A stretch of DNA of 64,000 bases from Limnobaculum parvum (GCF_003096015.2 NZ_CP029185.2:2452001-2516000), one strand, 5' to 3'. Shown: positions 18,782 through 28,783, counted from the first letter of the stretch. Numbers and translations are program-made. Notes: generated by a model not told the origin, from the letters alone.

Positions 18782-18787
18782 TAATTG

Positions 18788-21094
18788 TTAGTCATAAACA
18801 ATACCGTGTTCTTTGGCTTCTTCATAATCTTTTGCCACCTCATGTCCTTCATTAAGTAATACATCCAACTCTTTTTGTGTGAGCCTACTATGGTTCACCG
18901 TCGATGGCATTGCAGGAGACAATTTAGTTTGATTCGCAAAATATTCTTCTATCAAAGCAGCCCCTCCAGAGTTCTGTGCCAGAACTCCTTTTTCCATATA
19001 AAAGTCACTATTAGGTAGGGTCCAGTCAGCCTGCGTTATCAGAGCCTCCTTAATATTATCCAAACTACGGCCAAAGCCTATCGGCAGATCAAATGCTAAC
19101 ACTCGGCTCATAATCTTCTGGTTTCTGGGCAAAGTACTATGATCGGTTGGCCGAGAAATATAAGTCTTGGCCTTTTCATCCGTTTGTTTTAATGCATCTT
19201 CATACTTTTTAGTATTGAACTCCAAATAGCAGTAGTAATGAAATATCCTGTTACCATCACTCACACCTGCTTTTTGTGGGGTATTGCCATTGACATAGTT
19301 TTTATACTGCCAGACTATCCAGCCATTATTTATTCCCAACTCGCCTTTACTTCGGTTAATGAGGCGTTGTTTTTCCGCCGCTGGACTGGGTTCTATTCCC
19401 TCTGGCAAAGTATTTAATAATGTGACTGAGTATCTATGAGGCGCTTTTAGTTTATCCTTTTGGTAGCCAAGCTCCTTCATCTGAAAAATCGGCAGATAAT
19501 AACGATAGCCGTCATCATTATCTATTATCTTATTATCTTTTACTGTTTTTTGCCCCCATCCTTCACCAAACGGCCCTTGCTTCATTCTGTCTTTATGTCG
19601 ATTATTCTCATCGAAAACCTTCATCTCACTGTCCGTCAAAGGTTCCGGTACCTCTTCAGCATTGATATTCATTGTTTGCCATTCTGGTGGCGTTTCCCAA
19701 ATTGGCATAAAACTATCTTTCAGAAGAAATACCGGATAAGCCACTTTTACTGCCCAACTATTAATTTCTACTGCAAAACCCATATTATCCCAAAACGGCT
19801 CTTTATACATATCAGGTAGTGTACCAAAATTAGTTTTAGCATTCGGCTCACCTCCGCATGGTGTTGATCTGGCCATTAATCGTTGAAATAACTTACCTTC
19901 ACACTCTGCCAGTAACGGATGCATCTTACCGTCTTTACTGTTGGGAAGCCCCTGCCAACCTATACTTACCAGCGCGACGGACCCCATTACTCTGTCATGA
20001 GCATTGCAATAAATATAGGTACGACCGTGATTATCCCTTTCTCGAATATCCTTACCATTGACTCCTCCATGTAATGCATTTGGCGTCCATGCTCTACCGT
20101 CTTTACCTTTTCCCAAAGATATATGCTTCTCCAAACCACTTTTGGCAAGTTTATTCTCATTTTCGGCCACAGCCTTAACCACAGCCTTCAGCGTTTCCTC
20201 TCTACCCGCGTCGCTCACCCACTCAGACTTATCCACTGCTGAATAATCAGTCATGATATTCATCATACGATAAGGTGAGTTAAGTAAAAACAGTGCATCA
20301 GGGGCACTAATTAATGCCGCCGCCGCCGCCACCATTGTCCCTTTACTGTGGGAAACAATTGTTACTGTATCGTCCGGGTAGTCATCTCGAATACGTTGAA
20401 TAAGCATCGCCAGTCGCCAGGCTGCGTGAGAATAGTACTTGCGCGACGGTGCCGTCGTTAGCAGACGGTCATCTTCCGGATTAAACCATTGAGTCGACAG
20501 TAAACCACCGGCAATCTCCTCGCTAAAGCTAAAGTCCCCCCACATTGGATTAAGAGTGGTTGAAGCATTCTGAAATGGCCCTCCGCCCCAAAAATAGGGT
20601 CCCAGCTCGGCAATCTCTTTATCCGATAACTTCCGATCCAGCAGATACTGCTGATAACTATCCCCTTTGTTATTTCTTAGCGGTACCAGATAATCCCCCA
20701 AATCTACTCCAGCACGGTACCCCCAATAAAAGCGAATGACAGGCGAGTTATTTGATTCTATTAAATAACTCATATCACCCTTATTAAGGATACGATCAAC
20801 CTCAGATTTTTTATCACCTCGATATAGATTCGGCTTTAATTCAAATTTATTGCCTTTTTCTAAAAACAATCGCTTATTTAAGCCATCACATAGTGCTTGC
20901 TCGGCCTCTTCATACCACTCGCCCTCCGAATTAACGCCATGGACAAAAATGATCACGCCGGGAAGGTGAGATTTTGGAGAAACTTCAGGGGTTACATCGA
21001 CATTACTCGGCCTTGCTGCCGCAGAAGCCGTCACCTGACCACTAGCATTATTTGAAATATTGAGCTTTCTGGTTGCTCCATCATGTTTACCCAT
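18788..21094 (-). CDS. tle3: Tle3-family T6SS phospholipase effector
   Basis: This 768-residue protein resembles Tle3 lipase effectors (DUF3274 type). The N-terminal part has the alpha/beta-hydrolase start GVIIFVHGVNSEGEWYEEAE (46-65) and the nucleophile elbow TIVSHSKGT with Ser250; the first Gly of GxSxG is Ser here, as in SHSxG lipases. Conserved blocks such as RFYWGYRAGVDLGDYLVPLR and YIYCNAHDRVMGS follow. There is no signal peptide, consistent with T6SS delivery. It lies 2 bases after the Tli3-type immunity gene and downstream of a vgrG with a transthyretin-like tail, so it is probably carried by that VgrG. Expected action is cleavage of phospholipids in the periplasm of the target cell. 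Confidence 0.88.
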   Translation of the reverse strand: MGKHDGATRKLNISNNASGQVTASAAARPSNVDVTPEVSPKSHLPGVIIFVHGVNSEGEWYEEAEQALCDGLNKRLFLEKGNKFELKPNLYRGDKKSEVDRILNKGDMSYLIESNNSPVIRFYWGYRAGVDLGDYLVPLRNNKGDSYQQYLLDRKLSDKEIAELGPYFWGGGPFQNASTTLNPMWGDFSFSEEIAGGLLSTQWFNPEDDRLLTTAPSRKYYSHAAWRLAMLIQRIRDDYPDDTVTIVSHSKGTMVAAAAALISAPDALFLLNSPYRMMNIMTDYSAVDKSEWVSDAGREETLKAVVKAVAENENKLAKSGLEKHISLGKGKDGRAWTPNALHGGVNGKDIRERDNHGRTYIYCNAHDRVMGSVALVSIGWQGLPNSKDGKMHPLLAECEGKLFQRLMARSTPCGGEPNAKTNFGTLPDMYKEPFWDNMGFAVEINSWAVKVAYPVFLLKDSFMPIWETPPEWQTMNINAEEVPEPLTDSEMKVFDENNRHKDRMKQGPFGEGWGQKTVKDNKIIDNDDGYRYYLPIFQMKELGYQKDKLKAPHRYSVTLLNTLPEGIEPSPAAEKQRLINRSKGELGINNGWIVWQYKNYVNGNTPQKAGVSDGNRIFHYYCYLEFNTKKYEDALKQTDEKAKTYISRPTDHSTLPRNQKIMSRVLAFDLPIGFGRSLDNIKEALITQADWTLPNSDFYMEKGVLAQNSGGAALIEEYFANQTKLSPAMPSTVNHSRLTQKELDVLLNEGHEVAKDYEEAKEHGIVYD

Positions 21095-21096
21095 GA

Positions 21097-22614
21097 TTAA
21101 TTCCCTTTTCTTTGTCTGTTGTACTCTTCTACTGAAATACCACCAATACTTTTGGGTTTAATGCTGGCATCACAGAAATAACTGTCCATCATAACGCTAT
21201 AAGACGGTATGCTATCTTCATCACTATAAATTCTTTCTGGCGTTTCATTTTTATTCTCTTTATTCAGCACAATTTTTTTAACTTTGTATATACGTCCGTA
21301 TTTTTCATACACTATCAACTCATTATTAGTAATGATGGTAGTATATTGTTTCGAATGCATTAAAGGATTTGTTGCCTCATCTTTACCATTACGAAAGGTA
21401 AGAAAATGGAAAGGTTTAAATGTGTTGCCATAATCAGTAGAGTAATACACCATCGACTCTCCACATAGTTCCTCTTCACAAGTCATTCTGTCCGGTGTAA
21501 CCGGAAAAGCCAAATTCTTACCGCTTGGGTCGGCGTTGATAACCCGCCCCTGATAGTTACGCATTTTCGAAAAGAGTCTGGTCTTAATATTACGTCTCAG
21601 GTCGTGATACCAGAGTTCCACCACTTTTTCATCTTCATAGGTCGGTAGACAGCCACCATAATTACTTAGCTCCACGTAGCGATGATCATCTAACCGATAA
21701 ATCACTTGCGGCACTATGTCATAGGCTGCATAGTTCGTGCGTAGCGTTACCTGCCAGGATTCGACCTTATCAAGTACCGATATAACCCCGTTCACCACTG
21801 ATAAAAGCGATTCGACATATGAATTGCGACGCTCATCGTATTCTTTTACCGTAATACGCCCAACACTTTTGGGTTTAATGCTGGTGTCACACTGATAGTG
21901 GTCCATCAATACTGGGTAAGGTGGTATGGTTTTTACGTGATCATAATGACTTACTAATTCTCCATTAATGGTTTTTCCATCAAGCTCAATTCTCGAAAAG
22001 AAGTAATCACCCTCCTCACCGTTATAATAAATCAGCTCTTTTTTCGTTATCACTACGGTAAATTCTTTCGAATCTTCTGAAGGGTTTGACGATGTACCGG
22101 AGCCACCTATCCTTTTATAAGACAACGTTCTACCATAGTCTGTAGAGTAAGCTATTGTTGAACTACCGCATCCTCTTTCCGAACAGTTCAATCGATCACT
22201 TGACGCAGGAAAAATAAGATTCTTGCCGCTCGGGTCAGCATTGATTATTCGTCCCTGATAGCTGCGCATTCCTGTTGATAATTCCGTCTTTATACCCAAA
22301 TTTCTATCATAATACCAAGCCTCTGCTACCCACTGATCTTCACCCGTAGGTTTACAATCCTCATAGTTACTCAGCTCTACGTAGCGGTTATCATCCAACC
22401 GATAAATCACCTGCGGCTCTATATCATAAGCCGCATGATGTGTTCGCATAGGCAAATTCTCAAACCCTGCACCACCAAAGGCGGCCCCTATACTTAGCCG
22501 AGTTTGAATTTGTCCCCAAATACCTAACAACAGCACCATAGAGAGAACTGCGGCTAATACAATAAGCAAAATAATATAAATCGATTTCTTCTTTTTTGGT
22601 GATGGTGTTGTCAT
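21097..22614 (-). CDS. tli3: Tli3-type immunity protein with two tandem domains
   Basis: This 505-residue protein has one N-terminal membrane anchor (about 11-31) and no lipobox. After it come two homologous domains of about 205 residues (about 57-260 and 293-500). Each begins with AAYDI(E/V)PQVIYRLDD and (R)YVELSNY, has INADPSGKNL in the middle, a YSTDYG motif, and ends with C(D)xSIKPKS(V/I)G. The pattern fits Tli3-family immunity proteins, which bind Tle3. Most are single-domain lipoproteins to my knowledge, so the duplication and the membrane-anchor form are unusual. The gene lies between vgrG and tle3, the expected place for immunity. Confidence 0.78.
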   Translation of the reverse strand: MTTPSPKKKKSIYIILLIVLAAVLSMVLLLGIWGQIQTRLSIGAAFGGAGFENLPMRTHHAAYDIEPQVIYRLDDNRYVELSNYEDCKPTGEDQWVAEAWYYDRNLGIKTELSTGMRSYQGRIINADPSGKNLIFPASSDRLNCSERGCGSSTIAYSTDYGRTLSYKRIGGSGTSSNPSEDSKEFTVVITKKELIYYNGEEGDYFFSRIELDGKTINGELVSHYDHVKTIPPYPVLMDHYQCDTSIKPKSVGRITVKEYDERRNSYVESLLSVVNGVISVLDKVESWQVTLRTNYAAYDIVPQVIYRLDDHRYVELSNYGGCLPTYEDEKVVELWYHDLRRNIKTRLFSKMRNYQGRVINADPSGKNLAFPVTPDRMTCEEELCGESMVYYSTDYGNTFKPFHFLTFRNGKDEATNPLMHSKQYTTIITNNELIVYEKYGRIYKVKKIVLNKENKNETPERIYSDEDSIPSYSVMMDSYFCDASIKPKSIGGISVEEYNRQRKGN

Positions 22615-22652
22615 ATAGATCCCTTTTGTGGAAACTCAAATCATAACCCGTG

Positions 22653-25600
22653 TTATAACAGTTCGATTTTCACACGATCAATGGCACTAAATTCCATCAA
22701 TTCAGTTAAACCATCTTCTCCTGTTATTCCTTCAATAATGTTACCGGAGGAGGTAGTCACCCGGTACTTCTGATTCGGTAATGTTTCTCCGGTACTTTGA
22801 TTAGTAATAACAAAACGTTCTTTAAATGTATTAGGGTCAAAAGACTTCATTGCACCCTCCTGACTGGATGCACCCTGTTTGGTAATACCCGCGGTCTTAA
22901 GCAGTAACTCACCGGGAGCACCAATCTCTACCTTTCCCCCCGCGATTTTAATATAACCACCACCACAAACCAGAATGAGCTCATCTTGCGCAGATATCAC
23001 CATCCGCTTTCCACTGCTAATCAGGGTATCCTTCGTTGACCAGGTACTTATTTGTCCCTGATGAGCTTGAATATCAATATCATTATTAGAAGCAAATAGC
23101 TTCATACCGGATTCAAGGGCATATAATCCTATCCCTCCACCAGCGGCCACCGTGACATCCTTAATGGCACCAATATCAATCTGATCACCAGCAGTTAAAG
23201 TCATATTTTGAGCTGTAGCAATTTGCATATGTTCACCACTGGTTAAACCAATACCTTGAGGTGCGCTGGCTAAAATTACTTGTGCACTTAAATTATTTAA
23301 ACGTTGTCCTAGTAGGGCCTGTTGCGCATCGATATCAGCCACCAACGCTTTCGCTTTACGAGCAGCTTCAGTCAGGCTTTGCATATCCATTTTAGCCTGC
23401 TCCAGTTGACTTAATGCAGCTTCCATCTCAAGACTCAACCCCGAGGCTTTCGGTTGCCCATCCGCACTAATAAACAGCCCTTTCCCCGCCCGTATCGCCC
23501 CCCACTCATCGGTGCGTAGCTCAAACCCTTCTCCCCGCTGTTTACGTTCGGCATCCACCAGATGCCCCATATTCAGTTGGGTTTTGCCGTATTCGGTGGC
23601 GACTTTGATGTGCTCTTTGCCGCGCTCGTCGTCCATTCGCAATTTGTTATTGGCTGGGGTGCGGATCAGGTTGCGTTTATGGTTGGCAAGAGTGACCACA
23701 TCCCCATGACGGGAGTCGTGCATGGCGTGGGCGATATACGGTCGGTCGGGGTTGCCTTCGGTGAAGGCGATAGCCACTTCGGTGCCGTCAATCAGCGGGA
23801 AGTGGATGCCGTAGGTTTCACCGGCGTAGGATTTCGCCAGCCGCATCCATAAACTCTCTTCCCCTTTACGCCAGTTGTCGTTCAGGTCGAAGTCCATCTT
23901 CACCCGATAGCGCCCCTGTGCGTCGATATAACTGTAGGTGTCGTTATCCGGGCTGGTGACCCTTGCCGGTAAGGTGCCGCTGATGGTCGGCCAAGGCAAA
24001 CGAACTGGGCGGTAAGGGCGCAGTACGTCGTAAGGAATACCGGTGAAGCTGATGACATAGGCCTGTTGACGGTCGCCCTGCGTCTCTACTGAAACAATCA
24101 GAATGCCGCTGCCCGCTTCGGCTATTGGCGAACCGGATACGGTCAGAATTTGCCCCGGAGCCAGATGGGATAAGGTGGTCTTTCCGCTGATGGTGATTTG
24201 TTCGGTCATAAAGCGCTGATGGCGCAGGCGAGCATACCACGCGCCTTGACCCACGCCCTCGGGCTCTTCGCTGGCAGCAGCGTCACTTTCACTGTCGCTG
24301 CCGCTCAAGCCATTGAGCAGGTCTCCACCTTTATCGGATAAGCCTCCCAGCGAACTGCCGACGCTGTCGAAAGCCCCTTTGGCCTGCCCCGCCATGTTCT
24401 GTACCGTACCGGTCACGCCGGAAACCGCTGAACGAGCAGAGGAACCCACTGAACCCGCGGCAGCGCTAGCGATATCGCCCATACCCGCAGCCGATGTTCC
24501 TCCGGCGATACCCGCTGGCGAGGGTAATGAAACCCCACCCTTAACGCCGCTGACCGCACCGCCCACCGAGCCTGCCACGCCGCTTAACTGGCTGACGCCG
24601 GGGATATCCCCTAAGCCGTTTGGCATCATATTGCTGAACTGACCGACTAAATCATCCTGTGCATTGGCGTGGTTGGTGTCTTCTCCTTTGTCGCGATAGT
24701 GCTCACCGTAAACATAATGTTGACCGCGGGTGGTGTTATCTTTTTGCGCGCTGTTAACGTCGGACTTCATGCCGGTTTGGGCGTTACGGTAGTTATAGTC
24801 TTGGGTCAGCACATTTTTGGGCACGGTCTTGCGGGCTACCGACATATCCCATACCGATTCCACCCCGTTATCGTTATTGCCAGAAGGCTGACGATAGCTG
24901 GCGGTTGGGCCGTCCTGATATTGCTGTTCACAATCGCCAAACACCACCACATCACAGTTGTGTTTGGTGTGGGTTTCAAAGCGAAACCAGATACCGCTGT
25001 CCGCCAGTAACCGGCGAATAAAGGTCAGGTCGCTCTCTTGCCATTGAGAGATGTACTCTTTGACCGGGTAGCTTTCCGTGAGCTCAAAGCGGAAATCCAC
25101 CCCGGTCATTTCGTGTTGACGCAGCACCTGCTCTACCACTTGGGGAACCGTCTGGTTCTGGTAGATGGCGCTGTTTTGGGTGTTCTCCAGCAGGGCTAAA
25201 CGCGGGGCGAGCGTAATGGCGTAACGGGCTTCGTCTGCCGATGTGGCTAACTGACTGAACGCGGTGACCACCCCGTATAAAATTCGGGTTTCGCTTTCAC
25301 TACCGCCTAGTGAACGGGTGATACCGCTGAGGGTCGACAGGCTGGAGCCGGCTTTGCCCAGTAAGCCTGAGGCTTTACCGGCGATGCCGCCAACCGAGTC
25401 CGCCATTCCCCCCAGTTGGCTCATCGCCGAGCTGGCCTGATTCACCCTGCCCATGCCGCGACTCGCCATCTGGCTCACGCTGTTAATGGAAAAACCACCG
25501 GAAAGCGAGTTGGACGCACTGCCAATCTTGTCGCTGAACATCCCGCCAAAGGCGTTAAACGCGCTCATCAGTTCATTACTTAACTGACCGGCAACGCCGC

Positions 25601-25934
25601 TTAGGCTGCTGATACCGCCGGGCGCCAGCGTAAACACCGCTTTTTCACTCAGCACCTGTTCCATGCTCAGGCCGTGCTGCGCGGTAAACTGAATGTCGTA
25701 TTGCCAAGCCTCACTCAGGTGTTCATGGCCCTGTACGCTTAACACAGAAAGTTGAGCGTTCAATCCGTCTATCGCCAACTGATAACGGTTGATGCCATCA
25801 CCTAATGATGAAAAGCTGGCGGCTGAACCACTGCGGTTACTACTGCTACTCTGGCCGACCATTCCCCCAAGACCATAGGCCTGAAGCTGTTCGTCCAGCA
25901 GATCTTTACCCTTTGTTATCAGTTGGTCTTTCAT
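22653..25934 (-). CDS. vgrG: VgrG (TssI) spike protein with transthyretin-like effector-docking tail
   Basis: This 1,093-residue protein forms the T6SS spike. It has the gp27-like part (FRFELTESYPVKEYISQWQE quoted in part: YISQWQESDLTFIRRLL), the gp5/OB-fold part (RYRVKMDFDLNDNW, FPLIDGTEVAIAF) and a DUF2345-type beta-helix needle. The C-terminal 60 residues (RFVITNQSTGETLPNQKYRV onward) look like a transthyretin-like domain used by VgrGs to carry Tle lipases. Two Gly/Ser/Ala-rich inserts (about 108-215 and 425-565) interrupt the gp27-like part and are not found in ordinary VgrGs. About the last 260 codons look AT-rich, matching the effector genes downstream, while the rest is GC-rich. AAGGA precedes the ATG; clpV ends 4 bases upstream. 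Confidence 0.93.
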   Translation of the reverse strand: MKDQLITKGKDLLDEQLQAYGLGGMVGQSSSSNRSGSAASFSSLGDGINRYQLAIDGLNAQLSVLSVQGHEHLSEAWQYDIQFTAQHGLSMEQVLSEKAVFTLAPGGISSLSGVAGQLSNELMSAFNAFGGMFSDKIGSASNSLSGGFSINSVSQMASRGMGRVNQASSAMSQLGGMADSVGGIAGKASGLLGKAGSSLSTLSGITRSLGGSESETRILYGVVTAFSQLATSADEARYAITLAPRLALLENTQNSAIYQNQTVPQVVEQVLRQHEMTGVDFRFELTESYPVKEYISQWQESDLTFIRRLLADSGIWFRFETHTKHNCDVVVFGDCEQQYQDGPTASYRQPSGNNDNGVESVWDMSVARKTVPKNVLTQDYNYRNAQTGMKSDVNSAQKDNTTRGQHYVYGEHYRDKGEDTNHANAQDDLVGQFSNMMPNGLGDIPGVSQLSGVAGSVGGAVSGVKGGVSLPSPAGIAGGTSAAGMGDIASAAAGSVGSSARSAVSGVTGTVQNMAGQAKGAFDSVGSSLGGLSDKGGDLLNGLSGSDSESDAAASEEPEGVGQGAWYARLRHQRFMTEQITISGKTTLSHLAPGQILTVSGSPIAEAGSGILIVSVETQGDRQQAYVISFTGIPYDVLRPYRPVRLPWPTISGTLPARVTSPDNDTYSYIDAQGRYRVKMDFDLNDNWRKGEESLWMRLAKSYAGETYGIHFPLIDGTEVAIAFTEGNPDRPYIAHAMHDSRHGDVVTLANHKRNLIRTPANNKLRMDDERGKEHIKVATEYGKTQLNMGHLVDAERKQRGEGFELRTDEWGAIRAGKGLFISADGQPKASGLSLEMEAALSQLEQAKMDMQSLTEAARKAKALVADIDAQQALLGQRLNNLSAQVILASAPQGIGLTSGEHMQIATAQNMTLTAGDQIDIGAIKDVTVAAGGGIGLYALESGMKLFASNNDIDIQAHQGQISTWSTKDTLISSGKRMVISAQDELILVCGGGYIKIAGGKVEIGAPGELLLKTAGITKQGASSQEGAMKSFDPNTFKERFVITNQSTGETLPNQKYRVTTSSGNIIEGITGEDGLTELMEFSAIDRVKIELL

Positions 25935-25938
25935 TCCG

Positions 25939-28689
25939 TTATTCCTTTTCTGACTCGTAAACGCCCAAGGTTATCTCTGCTTCCGGTGCAGAATGTGTCA
26001 TTGCGGTCGTGTCGTGTTCAATAATATCCAGCGTAATGCCTTCCTGCTCGCGGTAACCCAAGGCCAGCGCTTTGGCTTTCTTCTGCTGTGACTGCATTTG
26101 CAGCAGGGTTTGTGACAGTACCGGCAAAATTTGCTGATTCAGCAGGCTATCGATATTGCGGGCTCCGCTGTCCGGCAATAAACAGGCGCTCACCAGTTCG
26201 TCAAACAAACTCTCTTCAACCCGAAACTCAATGCCGTAGTGGCGCTGTAATCTTTCCGCCACGTTGCCCATTTTTATCGCCACAATTTTTCTTAACGCGT
26301 CGGCCCCCAGTGGGCGGTAAATCACGGTCTGGAAACGGGCCAGTAAAGCCGGTTGGAAGTGGTCGCGCAGAATAGGATGAATCACTTCATGCAGCATGGC
26401 GGTGGTCGCCTGAGGTTGCTCTTCCAGCAACGCCATCATGTAGTCGCTGCCGAGGTTGGCGGTCATCAGAATAACGGTATTGCGAAAATCAATTTCACGC
26501 CCTTCACCGTCGCGCATAAAGCCTCGGTCAAAGACCTGATAAAACAGATTGATGACGTCCTTATGGGCTTTTTCTACTTCATCCAGCAGCACGACGCTGT
26601 AAGGGCGACGGCGTACCGCTTCGGTCAGGATGCCCCCCTGTCCGTAGCCCACATAGCCAGGCGGGGAGCCTTTCAGTTGGGAAACCGTATGGGCTTCCTG
26701 ATATTCAGACATATTGATGGTGATCAGCGAGCGTTCACCACCAAACAGGCTATCCGCCAGCGCCAGCGCGCTTTCGGTTTTACCAATCCCCGATGGGCCT
26801 ACCAGTAAGAATACCCCCAACGGTCCCTTCTCCGGGGTCAGGCCGGTTTTTGCCGCCCGTAAACGCTGGGCCAGCGATATCAGCGCTTCATCCTGCCCGA
26901 TGACTCTTTCTGCCAGTTTGCTTTCCAACGTCAGCAGGTTGCTTTGCTCATCTTTCATCAGGCTTTCTAATGGAACCCCGGTCCAGTCGGCGATAACGCT
27001 AGCAACGGTGCGGCTGTCTACGTCCAGCGACAACAGCGGTACCGAGTCCTGTACGTTGTAAAGCTGTTGCTGAAGTTGGTTAATCTGCTCGGTTATCTCC
27101 TGCGGCGTTTGCGGTATATCCGTTTGGTTCAGCCAAGAGCGCAGCTCAATCAGTTGCTCAATAATTTGCTTTTCGTTAGTAAACTGTACGGTGCGCTGCT
27201 CAATTTGTTGGATCAGCCCTTGCTGCTCGACTTTAATCTTATCCAAACGTGACTCGGGGATGGCTTCCCCCAGTTCTTTATCTTCACTCAGGGCGATGTA
27301 CTCGTACTCCCGTGCTGAAAGCTGTGCTTCTAGCAGCGTTATCTCTTCGGGAATAGTATCTAACCCCATACGCACTCGGGCTGATGCGGTATCCAGCAAA
27401 TCCACCGCTTTGTCCGGTAGCTGACGACCCGTAATATAGCGGCGCGACAGTGAAACTGCGGTACGTACCGCTTCATCTAAAATATGAACCCCGTGGTGCT
27501 GTGCATAGCGAGACTTTAGGCCGCGCAGCATCAGCGCGGCGGTGTCGTCGTCTGGCTCATCCACTTTCACCATTTGAAAGCGGCGTTCCAATGCCGCATC
27601 GCGCTCAAAATACTGTTTGTATTCAGACCAGGTGGTGGCGGCAATGGTACGCAGTTCCCCCCGAGCCAGCGCGGGTTTCAGCAAGTTAGCCGCATCGGCT
27701 CCCCCGGCCTGATTACCCGCCCCAATAATGGTATGGGCTTCATCGATAAACAGCAGGATTGGGGTGGGCGATTGCTGTACCGCGTCAATCACGTTTTTTA
27801 GCCGCTGCTCAAATTCACCTTTCACGCCAGCACCGGCCTGTAGCAAACCTAAGTCCAGCGTATGAATATTGACCGGTTTTAAGCTGTCCGGCACGTTGCC
27901 TTCGGCAATACGCAGGGCTAAGCCTTCTACCAGCGCGGTTTTTCCTACGCCGGGTTCCCCCACCAAAATCGGGTTGTTTTTACGACGGCGGGATAAGATA
28001 TCCACCATCTGACGAATTTCTACATCGCGACCAAATACCGGATCGATTTTTTGTTCTTTTGCTCTGGCAGTTAGGTTGATGGTGAAACGGTCTAATGCGG
28101 TAGGCTGTGCCGGTGGTGGTGCCGTTTTATTTAATGTGCTGGCGCCCGGTGCAGTTGGGGCGATATCGGCACTGGCAAAGTCAGCGCTCTCGTAAGTGGG
28201 TGCGTTGACCCGTTCTGGGCTCTCATCGGAGAGTTCGTCCAGAATGGGTAATAGACGCTGAAGCTGAACCTGAGAAACGCTGAGTAAAGGCCACGCGTCT
28301 CGGGCTTTCAGCCATTGGGGATTGTCGCAAAGCGCCTGAAGAATGTGGGCTGAACGCACGGAATCGGCTTGATTTTCCAGCGAGGCGATAAGCCAGGCTG
28401 ACTTTAACAGCTCTTGTACCACGCCGGATAATACCGGTTTCTGCTGTACCGTATGGGGTAAGGTTTCCAGTTGATTGAGCAGTGCTTGCCATACGCTGTC
28501 CAAATCCAGCTCATAGCGACGAGCGATCACCGTCATATCGCCGCACCCTTGCTCCAGCAATTTCAGTAACCAATGTTCTAAAGTAATTTCTGGATGTGCG
28601 CGCGTCTGACACAGGCTGGCAGCAGCCTCTAACGCTTTGGCGCAATAGGGGTTTAATCGACGTAGTAATACGGAAGGATCGGTGATCAT
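25939..28689 (-). CDS. clpV: ClpV (TssH), T6SS sheath-recycling ATPase
   Basis: This 916-residue AAA+ ATPase disassembles contracted TssBC sheaths. It has the Clp N-terminal domain (1-150), a first AAA module with Walker A GEPGVGKT (244-251) and LLFIDEAHTIIGAG, a coiled-coil middle domain, and a second AAA module with Walker A GPSGIGKTES and VVLLDEVEKAH. The acidic linker around 150-200 is family-typical. It follows hcp after a 175-base gap that contains a hairpin and a tandem repeat, and leads into vgrG. Confidence 0.95.
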   Translation of the reverse strand: MITDPSVLLRRLNPYCAKALEAAASLCQTRAHPEITLEHWLLKLLEQGCGDMTVIARRYELDLDSVWQALLNQLETLPHTVQQKPVLSGVVQELLKSAWLIASLENQADSVRSAHILQALCDNPQWLKARDAWPLLSVSQVQLQRLLPILDELSDESPERVNAPTYESADFASADIAPTAPGASTLNKTAPPPAQPTALDRFTINLTARAKEQKIDPVFGRDVEIRQMVDILSRRRKNNPILVGEPGVGKTALVEGLALRIAEGNVPDSLKPVNIHTLDLGLLQAGAGVKGEFEQRLKNVIDAVQQSPTPILLFIDEAHTIIGAGNQAGGADAANLLKPALARGELRTIAATTWSEYKQYFERDAALERRFQMVKVDEPDDDTAALMLRGLKSRYAQHHGVHILDEAVRTAVSLSRRYITGRQLPDKAVDLLDTASARVRMGLDTIPEEITLLEAQLSAREYEYIALSEDKELGEAIPESRLDKIKVEQQGLIQQIEQRTVQFTNEKQIIEQLIELRSWLNQTDIPQTPQEITEQINQLQQQLYNVQDSVPLLSLDVDSRTVASVIADWTGVPLESLMKDEQSNLLTLESKLAERVIGQDEALISLAQRLRAAKTGLTPEKGPLGVFLLVGPSGIGKTESALALADSLFGGERSLITINMSEYQEAHTVSQLKGSPPGYVGYGQGGILTEAVRRRPYSVVLLDEVEKAHKDVINLFYQVFDRGFMRDGEGREIDFRNTVILMTANLGSDYMMALLEEQPQATTAMLHEVIHPILRDHFQPALLARFQTVIYRPLGADALRKIVAIKMGNVAERLQRHYGIEFRVEESLFDELVSACLLPDSGARNIDSLLNQQILPVLSQTLLQMQSQQKKAKALALGYREQEGITLDIIEHDTTAMTHSAPEAEITLGVYESEKE

Positions 28690-28710
28690 TGGCTGCTCCC
28701 TGGCACAATA

Positions 28711-28760
28711 TGATTTTATCTTGGAGATAGATGCATGATTTTATCTTGGTGATAAATGCA
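28711..28760. repeat. 25-bp tandem direct repeat between hcp and clpV
   Basis: Two adjacent 25-base units (28,711-28,735 and 28,736-28,760) differ at 2-3 positions; each begins TGATTTTATCTTGG and ends GATGCA or AATGCA. They lie just before the clpV start in the transcript. They may be a protein- or RNA-binding leader element or a simple duplication. Confidence 0.7.
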
Positions 28761-28783
28761 CCGGCAGAAGCCCACCGGTGCAT
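28756..28783 (-). terminator. Hairpin after hcp (attenuator or processing site)
   Basis: ATGCACCGG and CCGGTGCAT form a perfect 9-bp stem with a 10-base loop. On the transcribed (minus) strand the stem is followed by TTATC, a poor T-run. It may partly end or protect the hcp transcript, which would raise Hcp over downstream genes. Confidence 0.5.
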
